Shown piece by piece: positions 24,392-33,076 of a stretch of 64,000 bases of DNA. A program made the translations under genes and the position numbers. The stretch is from Immundisolibacterales bacterium. GTDB lineage: Bacteria > Pseudomonadota > Gammaproteobacteria > HK1. The notes under the pieces are model-generated. The model saw only the letters and a program-made list of their open reading frames with translations. It made no database searches and was not told the DNA's origin. The DNA lies in the NCBI GenBank assembly GCA_026712715.1, contig JAPOPW010000038.1, positions 62,001 to 126,000 of the forward strand, read 5' to 3'. The number at the start of each line of letters is the position of its first letter. Positions within the stretch are counted from its first letter, which is position 1.

Positions 24392-25837
24392 ATGAACAGT
24401 GCGGTGGCGAACGCGGTCGGAGCCGAGGCCCTCCCCGAGAACATCGCAGCCGATCTGGCCGCGTTCGCGGCGGGGCTTCGCTACGAGGACATCCCGGGCC
24501 GGATCCGCATCCGGGCCCGCCATCTCATTCTCGATGCGGTGGGCATCGCCCTCGCTTCCCACCGGTTCGACTTCGCCGGGGCCTCCCTGCGGGGAATCGA
24601 GGCGCTTGCCGGGGCCGGCCCCGCGGACGCGGCTGCGGGCGAGGCGACGGTCATCGGACATCCGCGCCGGCTGCCGCTTCGCGACGCGGCGCTCGCGAAC
24701 GGGCTCCTCGTCCACGGCCTCGACTACGACGACACCCACGTGCCCGGCATCATCCACGCGACCGCGAGCGCGTTCCCGTGCACGCTCGCGCTCGGCGAGC
24801 GCCTCGGCGCCTCCGGGGAGGACGTGCTCGCCGCCTACGTCGTCGCGGTGGAGGCGGGCGCGCGCATCGGTTCGGTGCCCCGGGGCGGCTTCCACCGTCA
24901 GGGCTTCCACCCGACCGGGCTCGTCGGCGCGTTCGGATGCGCCCTCGGGGCGGGCCGCCTGCTCGGGCTCGATGCCGGGCGGCTCGCAATGGCGCAGGGG
25001 GTCGCTCTCAGCACCGCTTCCGGCAGCATGGAGTTTCTCGAGGACGGGGCGTGGACCAAGCGCCTCCACCCCGGTTGGGCGGCGGTGGCGGGGATCACCT
25101 CCGCCTACCTCGCGGGCGACGGCTTCGTCGCGCCCGGCCTGCCGTACGAGGGGCGGTTCGGGCTCTTCCGGACCCACCTCGGCGCCCCGGCGCAGGGCAA
25201 CTGCGACTTCGCGCTCGCGACGCACGGGCTCGGCGAGACCTGGGAGCTCGACCGGGTCGCGGTCAAGCCGTTCCCCGCCTGCCACTTCCTGCACGGATGC
25301 GCCGACGCCGCCATCGCGATCGCGCGGGGGCACGATCTCGATCCGGGCGCGGTGGAGGAGGTGACCGCGTTCGTGCCGGAGGAGACCATCGCGACGATCT
25401 GCGAGCCGGCCGCGAACAAGGTTCGCCCGGTCAGCGATTACGACGCGAAGTTCAGCGTCCAGTACGCGGTGGCCGCGAGCCTCACGCGCCGCGCCTTCGG
25501 CCTCGCGGAGCTCGAGGAGGATGCCCTCACGGACGCCGGGATCCTGAATCTCGCGAAGCGGGTTCGGTACCGGCCCGATCCGGCCTCCGCCTTCCCCCGT
25601 GCCTTCTCCGGCGAGGTGGTGGTCCGTACCCGGGACGGGCGCGAGCTCCGCCATCGCGAGGAGATCAACCGGGGAGCGGACGAGCGCCCGCTCACGAACG
25701 GCGAGGTCGCCGGGAAGTACATGGACAACGCCCGGCTGACGGTGGACGGACCGAAGGCGATCGCGATCCGCGACGCGGTGCTCGGCCTCGACCGGTGCGA
25801 GGACGTGCGCGCGGTCGCGAAGGTGCTGGGCGGCTGA
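24392..25837 (+). CDS. MmgE/PrpD-family protein (2-methylcitrate dehydratase-like)
   Basis: A 481-residue MmgE/PrpD protein. The all-helical N-terminal domain contains ILDAVGIALASHRF and the active-site region LVHGLDYDDTHVPGIIHATASAFPCTLALGE (about 104-135), followed by HPTGLVGAFG and later VKPFPACHFLHGCADAAI. Known members are 2-methylcitrate dehydratase and cis-aconitate decarboxylase. The start ATG at 24392 has GGGAGGAAA in front; an in-frame ATG 39 bases upstream lacks one. Next to MaoC, acyl-CoA dehydrogenase and CaiB genes, it fits breakdown of a branched or dicarboxylic acid. Confidence 0.88.
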   Translation: MNSAVANAVGAEALPENIAADLAAFAAGLRYEDIPGRIRIRARHLILDAVGIALASHRFDFAGASLRGIEALAGAGPADAAAGEATVIGHPRRLPLRDAALANGLLVHGLDYDDTHVPGIIHATASAFPCTLALGERLGASGEDVLAAYVVAVEAGARIGSVPRGGFHRQGFHPTGLVGAFGCALGAGRLLGLDAGRLAMAQGVALSTASGSMEFLEDGAWTKRLHPGWAAVAGITSAYLAGDGFVAPGLPYEGRFGLFRTHLGAPAQGNCDFALATHGLGETWELDRVAVKPFPACHFLHGCADAAIAIARGHDLDPGAVEEVTAFVPEETIATICEPAANKVRPVSDYDAKFSVQYAVAASLTRRAFGLAELEEDALTDAGILNLAKRVRYRPDPASAFPRAFSGEVVVRTRDGRELRHREEINRGADERPLTNGEVAGKYMDNARLTVDGPKAIAIRDAVLGLDRCEDVRAVAKVLGG

Positions 25838-25973
25838 ACGGTCGCGGTCGACGCAACGCCGGCCCCGAGCACAGGACGGAGCGCAGGGCCGAACGGGGCC
25901 GCATGACCGCCCGGGCGACGCCCGGATGATCGGGCGCAAGACTCCCGGGCAACATCGAAACGGAGGCGCAACG

Positions 25974-27155
25974 GTGGCATCGGACATGGCGCGGGCGGCG
26001 GAAGCGTCGCGGGCCGAAGAAGAGAACATCATCCTCGACGCGATCGAGAAGTTCCTCGAGCGGGAGGTCGCGCCGTACGCGCACGACCTCGAGAAGGACG
26101 ACGTCTACCCCGAGGAAATCGTGGAAGGAATGAAGGCGCTCGGACTCTTCGGAGCCATCATTCCCGAGGAGTACGGCGGCCTCGGCCTGGGCGCCGCCAC
26201 CTATGCCCGCATCGTGGAACGGATGGCTCGGGTATGGATGTCGATCACCGGGATCTACAACTCCCATCTCATCATGGCCTCGGCCCTGGTGCGCCACGGC
26301 ACCGAAGCGCAGCGGCGCGAGTGGCTGCCGCGGTTCGCGACGGGCGAGATCCGGGGCGGACTGGCCCTCACCGAGGCCGACGGAGGCACCGATCTCCAGT
26401 CGGCGGTCCGCACCGTCGCTCGCCGCGAGGGCGCGGGCTACGTCATCAACGGCACCAAGACCTGGATCTCGAACGGCATCCACGGCCAGTGCTTCGCCCT
26501 CCTGGTCAAGACGGACCCCGATGCACTGCCCCGGCATCGCGGCATGAGCCTTTTCCTCGCCGAGAAGGGGGAGGGCTTCACCGTGAGCCGCAAGCTCGAG
26601 AAGCTCGGCTACAAGGGCATCGACAGCGCGGAGCTCGTCTTCGAGGACTACTTCGTGCCCGCGGACCGGCTGGTCGGCGGCGAGGAGGGCCGGGGGCTCC
26701 AGCATGCCCTCGGGGGCCTCGAGCTCGGCCGCATCAACATCGCCGCCCGCGGGGTCGGGGTGGCGCAGGCATCGCTCGACGAAGCAGTGCGTTACGCGCA
26801 GGTCAGGAAGTCGTTCGGAAAGCCGATCTGCGAGCACCAGGCAATCCAGATGAAGCTCGCGGACATGGCGACCCAGGTCGAGTCGGCGCGCCTTCTCGTC
26901 GAGCGCGCGGCGGCCGCGTTCGATCGGGGCGAACGCTGCGACATGGAGGCGGGGATGGCGAAGCTCGCGGGGAGCGAGGCCGCAATCTTCTGCTCGCTCG
27001 AGTCGATGCGGGTGCACGGCGGGTACGGATACTCGAAGGAGTTCAACGTCGAGCGCTTCTACCGGGACGCTCCCCTCCTCGCGATCGGCGAGGGCACCAA
27101 CGAGCTCCAGCGCATCCTCATCGCGCGTCAGCTCATCGCCCGCAACCCGGTGTGA
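25974..27155 (+). CDS. Acyl-CoA dehydrogenase
   Basis: A 393-residue flavin acyl-CoA dehydrogenase with the helical N-terminal domain, the middle beta-domain (GGLALTEADGGTDLQS at the FAD loop, TKTWISNG) and the C-terminal helical domain (YAQVRKSFGKPICEHQAIQMKLADM, HGGYGYSKEFNVERFYRDA, AIGEGTNELQRILIAR). The glutaryl/isovaleryl-type EGTNE motif is intact. I chose GTG 25974 because GGAGG lies eight bases before it; a frame start at 25926 lacks a site. It oxidises an acyl-CoA to the enoyl-CoA that the nearby MaoC protein could hydrate. Confidence 0.9.
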   Translation: MASDMARAAEASRAEEENIILDAIEKFLEREVAPYAHDLEKDDVYPEEIVEGMKALGLFGAIIPEEYGGLGLGAATYARIVERMARVWMSITGIYNSHLIMASALVRHGTEAQRREWLPRFATGEIRGGLALTEADGGTDLQSAVRTVARREGAGYVINGTKTWISNGIHGQCFALLVKTDPDALPRHRGMSLFLAEKGEGFTVSRKLEKLGYKGIDSAELVFEDYFVPADRLVGGEEGRGLQHALGGLELGRINIAARGVGVAQASLDEAVRYAQVRKSFGKPICEHQAIQMKLADMATQVESARLLVERAAAAFDRGERCDMEAGMAKLAGSEAAIFCSLESMRVHGGYGYSKEFNVERFYRDAPLLAIGEGTNELQRILIARQLIARNPV

Positions 27156-27273
27156 GGGGAGCACTCCCATCCGCCGGCCGCCTTCCGCTGCCGAGTGCCG
27201 GGCATCCGGAATTCGAGCCGGAGCGCCGAGCGCTCGCTCCGGGCTCCGCGAAGCGGTGACGGGCCGCTAGTCG

Positions 27274-28455
27274 ATGCTGCCGCTCGCGGGACTTCGCGTC
27301 CTCGCCGTCGAGCAGTACGGGGCGGGGCCGTTCGGCTCGACCTAACTCGCCGATCTCGGCGCCGAGGTCATCAAGATCGAGAACCCGCGCGAGGGTGGCG
27401 AGCTCGGCCGCCGCGTCGGCCCGTTCTTTCTCGGTCCCGGTGACAGCCACTTCTACCAGTGCTTCAACCGCAACAAGCGCAGCGTCAAGCTGGACCTCAA
27501 GTCCGATTCGGGGCGGCAGGTGTTCCGCGACCTCGCGGCGACCTGCGAGGCGGTGTTCGGGAACCTGCGCGGGGATCAGCCCGACAAGCTCGGCCTCACC
27601 TACGAACACCTCAAGGAGTGCAACCCGGCCATCGTCTGCGTCCACCTCTCGGCCTACGGACGCGAGGGTGAGCGGTCGTCCTGGCCCGGCTTCGACTTCC
27701 TCATGCAGGCGGAGGCCGGTCACCTCCATCTCACCGGGGCCCCGGACGGCCCGCCGGAGCGTTACGGCATTTCGGTCGTCGACTACATGACCGGGCTCAC
27801 CGCCGCGTTCGCGCTCGTGACCGGAGTGCTCGAGGCGCGCACCCGCGGGGTGGGGCGCGACTACGACGTGAGCCTGCTCGACGTCGCCCGCTACAACCTC
27901 GGCTACCACGCGGCGTGGTATCTCAACGAAGGGTTCGTGCCGGCGCGGCTCCCGCGCTCCGCGCACGCTTCCATCGTCCCCTGTCAGCTCTATCGGACCG
28001 CGGACGGCTGGATATTCATCATGTGCAACAAGGAGAAGTTCTGGGGGAAGCTCGCCCGCGCGGTGGGGCGGCCGGAATGGGAGCACGATTCCCGCTTCGA
28101 GACCTTCGCGGCGCGCCTCGAGCACCGCGAGCTCATCACCGAAGTGCTCGACGAGGTGCTGTCGGAGCACTCCACCGCGATCTGGCTCGAACGCTTCGCG
28201 GGCGAGGTCCCCGCCGCTCCGGTCAACGAGCTCGGACCGGCCCTCGAGGAAGCGAGAGCGGCGGGGCGGGTCCTTTGCGTGGACCATCCGGCCCGGCCCG
28301 GGCTGGAGATGATGGCGAATCCGGTTCTTCCCGCCGTCGAGGCGCACCCCGCCCGCCCGGCCCCCGCCCTCGGGGCCGACTCGGAGTCGGTCCTCGCCGA
28401 GATCGGCTACGCCGCCGCCCGCATCGCGCGGCTTCGCGACGAGGGCGTCATCTGA
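27274..28455 (+). pseudogene. CaiB/BaiF-family CoA-transferase with in-frame TAA at codon 24
   Basis: Codons 1-23 (LAGLRVLAVEQYGAGPFGST) and codons 25-393 (LADLGAEVIKIENPREGG onward) are one continuous CoA-transferase frame, interrupted only by TAA at 27343-27345 where the family has Gln or another ordinary residue. The active-site aspartate survives as Asp170 in VVDYMTG, and the full length and C-terminal part are normal. Either a recent nonsense mutation or a base-call error explains this. Restart at GTG 27520 would lose the CoA-binding N-terminus. The gene ends the cupin-to-CaiB cluster and lies 118 bases after the dehydrogenase gene. Confidence 0.85.
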
Positions 28456-28491
28456 CGGTGTCGCAATCAGCGTACTCCACCAATAAATTCA

Positions 28492-28515
28492 TATAATTCA
28501 AACGAAGAGAATTAT
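28492..28515 (+). promoter_or_regulatory. TATAAT -10 box overlapped by an inverted repeat
   Basis: A perfect TATAAT lies at 28492-28497 in an A/T-rich island. ATAATTC (28493-28499) and GAATTAT (28509-28515) form a perfect 7-base inverted repeat with a 9-base spacer that overlaps it, the layout expected of a repressor operator. No good -35 is found at 16-18 bases. It would drive the sugar ABC/sulfatase operon starting at 28698. No regulator gene is adjacent. Confidence 0.5.
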
Positions 28516-28697
28516 TCGAAGGTATGGTACAAGGGTCGCTCCGACCGTATCGTTCCGCCCGGCGAGAACCGTGACCATCCGGCGGCGCACCGTTTGCGGC
28601 GAGGCGAAGGCGCGCACCGGGCTCCAGGCGACGCGGCATCCGCGCCCGGTCCGACATGCCGGGATCGAACCGATGAGTACAACTCGAGGAGCAAGCG

Positions 28698-29975
28698 ATG
28701 CAACCGAGAAAGTGGGCAGCCGCCCTGACGGTCCTGGCGATTGCCGCGACCACGTCCCTGGCGGCGACCGCCGCCGACATCGAGATGACGTTCCGCTTCA
28801 ACGACCCCGAGGCGGAGGAAATGCGCGCCGCGCTCGATGCGTTCGAGCAGGAGAATCCCGGTGTCAAGGTCGAGCTCCAGACGATCGCCTGGGGTGAGTC
28901 GCGCCAGCAGTTCCTGCGCGAGGCGGCGGTTGGCGAAGGACCCGATGTGGTCCACATCGCCTTCGTCTGGCCGCGTGACATGGGCGCGGCCGGGGCGCTC
29001 CTGCCGCTCAACGATCTCCTGGAGACGCAGTCGATCCAGGCGGGCTTCGAAGACTTCATCGCGACCGAGCTCTCGGTCGGTCCGGATGGCAACATCTATG
29101 GCGTGCCGTGGACCACGGACACCTGGGCCATGGTCTATCGCACCGACGTGCTGGAGGCCGCCGGCGTCAGCGAGATTCCCCGTACCTGGGAGGCGTTGCG
29201 CGATGCGAGCCGGGCCATCCACGAGAAGACCGGCAAGGTCGGGTTCGGCTTCCCCGGAGGGAGCGGCTCGAGCAACACGATCTGGTTCCTCGCCAACTAC
29301 TACTGGTGGTCGAACGGCAGCGCACTCGTGGTCGCCGACGGGGACGGCTTCAAGACCGGAATCACCGTCGAGCAGATCGCCGAAGCGATGGCGTACTACG
29401 ACTCGTTCATGAAGGAAGGCCACAACCCCGAGTCCATGCTGGGAGTCACGAGCTGGTTCGACCCCGCGATTCTCGAAGGCATGACGAACGGCGAGCAGGG
29501 AATCGCGATCATGCCGCCGCAGCAGTTCAAGCAGATCCTCGCCGCGTTCATGGAGCGCAACCCGGGGGTGGAGCCGCCCTTCGTCACGGCCACGACCCCG
29601 GGGGGACCCGAGGGGCCGAAGACCCACCTCGGCGGCCGCATGCTCGGCATCAACGCCAATACCGAGCATCCGGATGCGGCCTGGAAGCTGGTCGAGTTCA
29701 TGACCCGTGGGGACGTCCTCACCAAGTACTACGAGAATCAGTTCCCGGCACAGAAGTCGCTGTTGCGGAGCATCGAGTTCGGACCCGCGCTCGGCGGCTT
29801 CGCCGAGCAGCTCACCCTGGCGCGAAGCTGGGGCGCGTATTCCGACGGTCCGGCCCAGATCGGCAAGATGTGGAACGCGGCCGGGCGCGCGTTCGGCTCC
29901 GCCTTCATCGGCGAACGCAGCTACGAGGAGGCGGCCGCGGAGCTGCTGAAGTCGGTCGCGGACCAGCTCGAGTAA
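28698..29975 (+). CDS. ABC transporter solute-binding protein, family 1 (sugar type)
   Basis: A 425-residue periplasmic binding protein. A Sec signal peptide spans about residues 1-26 (basic MQPRK start, hydrophobic core, cleavage after ATAA). The mature part has the family-1 pattern: MTFRFNDPEAEEMRAALDAFEQENPGVKVE, GPDVVHIAFVWPRDM, PLNDLLE, IYGVPWTTDTWAMVYRTDVLEAAG and the late NANTEHPDAAWKLVEFMT. Relatives bind sugars, polyols and glycerol phosphates. A GAGGAG site precedes the ATG. It is followed by MalF-, MalG- and MalK-like genes and a sulfatase, so the ligand may be a sulfated sugar (inference). Confidence 0.92.
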   Translation: MQPRKWAAALTVLAIAATTSLAATAADIEMTFRFNDPEAEEMRAALDAFEQENPGVKVELQTIAWGESRQQFLREAAVGEGPDVVHIAFVWPRDMGAAGALLPLNDLLETQSIQAGFEDFIATELSVGPDGNIYGVPWTTDTWAMVYRTDVLEAAGVSEIPRTWEALRDASRAIHEKTGKVGFGFPGGSGSSNTIWFLANYYWWSNGSALVVADGDGFKTGITVEQIAEAMAYYDSFMKEGHNPESMLGVTSWFDPAILEGMTNGEQGIAIMPPQQFKQILAAFMERNPGVEPPFVTATTPGGPEGPKTHLGGRMLGINANTEHPDAAWKLVEFMTRGDVLTKYYENQFPAQKSLLRSIEFGPALGGFAEQLTLARSWGAYSDGPAQIGKMWNAAGRAFGSAFIGERSYEEAAAELLKSVADQLE

Positions 29976-29988
29976 CTCGGCTCCGGCT

Positions 29989-30017
29989 CCGGGGGGTGGG
30001 CGCGGTCCACCCCCCGG
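29989..30017 (+). terminator. Intra-operon hairpin after the solute-binding protein gene
   Basis: CCGGGGGGTGG and CCACCCCCCGG form a perfect 11-base stem with a 7-base loop, 14 bases after the stop. No T run follows. Hairpins in this position, as between malE and malF, keep binding-protein mRNA above permease mRNA. Confidence 0.55.
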
Positions 30018-30050
30018 GCGCCGGCCGGGCGCCGCCGCGGCACTGATGAC

Positions 30051-30953
30051 GTGAGAGGAGACCGGGCATTCATCGCGCTCATGCTCGCGCCGATCTTCTT
30101 CTTCCTGGCCTTCTTCTACGGCTATCCGACGCTCTCCAACCTCTACAACAGCTTCACCGATCTCAGCTTGCTGGGACTCAAGCGGGGCGGAGAGTTCATC
30201 GGTCTTCGAAACTACGTGGAGCTGTTGTCGAGCCGCGACTTCTACCGGGTCTTCTGGAACACCCTGTTCTGGCTGACCGCGGTCTCGGTGGTCCTCAGGC
30301 TCGTCCTCGGCCTGGCTCTCGCCCTGTTGCTGAATTCGATGACCCTTCGCCGCTGGCGTCTCGCGACCGTCTCGCGACTGCTCCTCCTCGTGCCCTGGGC
30401 GACGCCGCCCATCGTCGCGGTCGTCGTCTGGCGCTGGCTGCTCGACGGCCGTCAGGGTTTCGTGAACGGCGCCCTGCAGGGACTCGGGCTGATCGACCGC
30501 CCCATCGCGTTTCTCGCGAACGTCGACGTGGTCTGGCCGTCCATCGTCACCATCATCGTCTGGAACACGCTGCCGCTCGTGACCCTCACGTTCCTCGCCG
30601 GCCTCCAGTCGGTGCCGCCGGAGCTCGAGGAAGCGGCCGAGATGGACGGCGCCGGCGCGGTGCAGCGCTTCTTCCACGTCACCCTTCCGCACCTCATGCC
30701 GACCGTCGTCGTCATGGCCCTGCTGCTCGTCTTCTGGACGTTCAACAACTTCGTCTACGTCTGGCTCGCGACCGGGGCCGGGCCGGGACTCTTCACGAAC
30801 GTTCTCGCGACGGAGATCTACATCAAGGGTTTCATCGACTTCGAGCTCGGGTACAGCTCGTCGGTCGGGATGGTCATGGCCGCGCTCATGGCGGTGCTCG
30901 GCCTCGTCTACTTCCGCTTCGTGGCCCTGCGCGAATTCCGCGAGATCCTGTGA
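30051..30953 (+). CDS. ABC sugar permease, MalF-like
   Basis: A 300-residue inner-membrane permease with six predicted helices. The first is at IALMLAPIFFFLAFFYGYPTL. The cytoplasmic EAA loop is seen as ELEEAAEMDGAGAVQRFFHVTLPHL (about 192-216), which contacts the ATPase. It probably pairs with the MalG-like protein encoded ten bases downstream. The annotated start is GTG 30051; an internal ATG lies within the first helix. It belongs to the carbohydrate uptake transporter CUT1 group. Confidence 0.9.
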   Translation: MRGDRAFIALMLAPIFFFLAFFYGYPTLSNLYNSFTDLSLLGLKRGGEFIGLRNYVELLSSRDFYRVFWNTLFWLTAVSVVLRLVLGLALALLLNSMTLRRWRLATVSRLLLLVPWATPPIVAVVVWRWLLDGRQGFVNGALQGLGLIDRPIAFLANVDVVWPSIVTIIVWNTLPLVTLTFLAGLQSVPPELEEAAEMDGAGAVQRFFHVTLPHLMPTVVVMALLLVFWTFNNFVYVWLATGAGPGLFTNVLATEIYIKGFIDFELGYSSSVGMVMAALMAVLGLVYFRFVALREFREIL

Positions 30954-30963
30954 CGATCGGGCA

Positions 30964-31845
30964 ATGAGCCGGGACGCGAACCAGGCGGTGGCGACCCCCG
31001 AGGGGAACCCCGATCCCCAGCCGGTCTCCATCCGCCGCAACCCCCTGACGACGGCCGTGATCCTGGCCGCGACCTTCGTGGTCTGGACGTTCCTCGTGTT
31101 CCCGGCGGTGTGGATCTTCGTCGGCTCGTTCAAGACCAACGAGACGATGTTCTCCGCGACTGCCTTCACCTTCACCCTGGAGAACTACGCGACCATCTTT
31201 CGCGTCGGCTTCGGCCGCTTCATCTTCAACAGCCTGTTCATCTGCCTGGTCGCGGTGGTCATCTCGACCTTCGTGTCCGTCATCGCCTCCTACGTGTTCT
31301 CGCGCAAGCGGTTTCGGCGCAAGCGGCTGCTGTTCGGCGCGGTGATCCTGGGCCAGCTCTTTCCCTGGATCATCCTGGTGACGCCGCTGTTCATCATGTT
31401 CGCCCGCATCGGCCTGCTGAACAGCCACGCCGGAATGATCTTCTCCTACGTCGCGATCTCGATACCGTTCTCGGTGTACCTCCTCGTCGGATACCTGGAG
31501 ACGGTGCCGCGCGAGCTGGACGAGGCGGCGGTCATGGACGGCTGCTCCCAGTTCCGGATCATCTGGACCATCATCTTTCCCGTCATGCTGCCCGGCATCG
31601 TCGCCACCGCGACCTACGCATTCCTGTTGATGTGGACGGAGTTCCTGTTCGCACTGGCCTTCCTGACCCGGACTTCGCTGAAGACGATGCCGCTCGGGCT
31701 GGCCCAGTTCTTCGGGGAGCAGAGCATCGACTGGGGGGCCATCATGGCCGCCTCGGCGGTGACCACCCTGCCAGCCCTGGTGCTGTTCCTGCCGCTCCAG
31801 ACGAAGCTGTCGGCCGGCCTCACCGCCGGCTCGGTGAAGGGCTAG
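30964..31845 (+). CDS. ABC sugar permease, MalG-like
   Basis: A 293-residue permease. A polar N-terminal tail of about 28 residues is followed by six helices, with the EAA loop ELDEAAVMDGCSQFRIIWTIIFPVM (about 182-206). The C-terminus ends LSAGLTAGSVKG, the classic MalG-type ending. It forms the channel heterodimer with the MalF-like protein. The ATPase gene starts four bases after its stop, so the genes are co-transcribed. Confidence 0.92.
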   Translation: MSRDANQAVATPEGNPDPQPVSIRRNPLTTAVILAATFVVWTFLVFPAVWIFVGSFKTNETMFSATAFTFTLENYATIFRVGFGRFIFNSLFICLVAVVISTFVSVIASYVFSRKRFRRKRLLFGAVILGQLFPWIILVTPLFIMFARIGLLNSHAGMIFSYVAISIPFSVYLLVGYLETVPRELDEAAVMDGCSQFRIIWTIIFPVMLPGIVATATYAFLLMWTEFLFALAFLTRTSLKTMPLGLAQFFGEQSIDWGAIMAASAVTTLPALVLFLPLQTKLSAGLTAGSVKG

Positions 31846-31849
31846 GGCG

Positions 31850-33076
31850 GTGGCTGACCTAAACCTTCGCCGCGTGAGCAAGCGCTTCGGCGACGTCACC
31901 GCGGTGGCGGAAATCGATCTCGAGATTGCCCACCGCGAGTTCGTCGTCATCGTCGGGCCCTCGGGCTGCGGCAAGTCGACCCTGCTCCGCGTCATCGCCG
32001 GACTCGAGGAGCTGACCACAGGGGAGATCCACGTCGGCGGGGAACCCGTTCACCGCACGCCCCCGGCGAAGCGCGGAATCGCCATGGTGTTCCAGAACTA
32101 CGCGCTCTACCCGCACAAGACGGTAGCCGGAAACATGGGATTCGCGCTCCGGATGGCGAAGGTGCCCGGGCCGGAGATCGAGCGCCGGGTGATCGAGGCG
32201 GCGCGCATCCTGCAGATCGAGGACCTCCTCGAACGCAAGCCGCGGCAGCTCTCGGGCGGGCAGCGCCAGCGGGTCGCGATCGGCCGGGCCATCGTGCGCG
32301 AGCCCAAGGTGGTCCTGTTCGACGAGCCCTTGAGCAACCTCGACGCGGCGCTGCGGGTGGACATGCGGGTCGAGCTCGCGAGGCTGCACGGATCCATCGA
32401 CGCGACGATGGTCTACGTGACCCACGATCAGACCGAGGCCATGACCATGGCCGACAAGATCGTCGTGCTGCGCGAGGGTCGGATCGAGCAAGTGGGCTCG
32501 CCGATGACCATCTACCATCACCCGGCCAACGTCTTCGTCGCCGGATTCATCGGTTCTCCGCGCATGAACCTGCTGCCGGGGACGGTGCGGGCGACCGCGG
32601 ACGGCGCGGTCACGGTCGACGTGGCCGGCGGGCTGCGCATCACCGTTCCCGCCGAGGCGACGGGCATCGCGGCCGGCGACCCGGTGACCCTCGGGGTGCG
32701 TCCCGAGGACCTCGCAATCGGCCCGGACCCGCAGGGAACGGCCTTCGATCTCGACGTGTACGTGATCGAGCCGCTGGGCGGGGAGACCATCCTCTATGGT
32801 CAGATCGGGGGCCAGATCGAGGAGCGTATCGAGGAGCATGACGCGGGACGACTCGAGGACCGCGCCGGGGGTGCGCGGACCCTGGTCGTCAAGACGCAGG
32901 GCGGCGCCACGGTACGCAACCGGCAACGCGTTCCGGTGCGCGTCGTTCCGGAGGTCTGCCATCTCTTCGACCGGGCCGGCGTCGCCCTCCCGCGTCCGGC
33001 CGGGGCCGGCGACGTCACGCCGCCGGAAACGGAAGCCGAAGAGCCGGAACGCATGCAGGGAGAGAAGCTTCGATGA
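31850..33076 (+). CDS. ABC ATPase, MalK/UgpC-like with C-terminal TOBE domain
   Basis: A 408-residue ATPase. Walker A is GPSGCGKST at 36-44, followed by Q-loop VFQNYALYPH, signature LSGGQRQR, Walker B VVLFDEPLSNLDA and the switch histidine in VTHDQTEA. Residues about 240-380 form the regulatory TOBE/OB domain of CUT1 importers. That domain carries an unusual acidic insert (GQIEERIEEHDAGRLEDRAGG, near 322-342) and the protein ends in a Glu/Pro-rich tail. The start is GTG 31850. Its stop overlaps the sulfatase ATG (ATGA, 33073-33076), coupling import to the sulfatase. Confidence 0.92.
   Translation: MADLNLRRVSKRFGDVTAVAEIDLEIAHREFVVIVGPSGCGKSTLLRVIAGLEELTTGEIHVGGEPVHRTPPAKRGIAMVFQNYALYPHKTVAGNMGFALRMAKVPGPEIERRVIEAARILQIEDLLERKPRQLSGGQRQRVAIGRAIVREPKVVLFDEPLSNLDAALRVDMRVELARLHGSIDATMVYVTHDQTEAMTMADKIVVLREGRIEQVGSPMTIYHHPANVFVAGFIGSPRMNLLPGTVRATADGAVTVDVAGGLRITVPAEATGIAAGDPVTLGVRPEDLAIGPDPQGTAFDLDVYVIEPLGGETILYGQIGGQIEERIEEHDAGRLEDRAGGARTLVVKTQGGATVRNRQRVPVRVVPEVCHLFDRAGVALPRPAGAGDVTPPETEAEEPERMQGEKLR

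Noticed and set aside
27343..27345. Reassigned or read-through TAA as a general feature of this organism
   Set aside because: TAA ends other intact genes here (solute-binding protein at 29975, amt at 61953), so it works as a normal stop; mutation or error is simpler.
28655..28690. Possible tRNA T-arm on the minus strand (GGTTCGATCCCGGC)
   Set aside because: The T-arm stem pairs poorly and no acceptor, D-arm or anticodon stem can be drawn around it. It is the spacer just before the sugar-binding protein gene.
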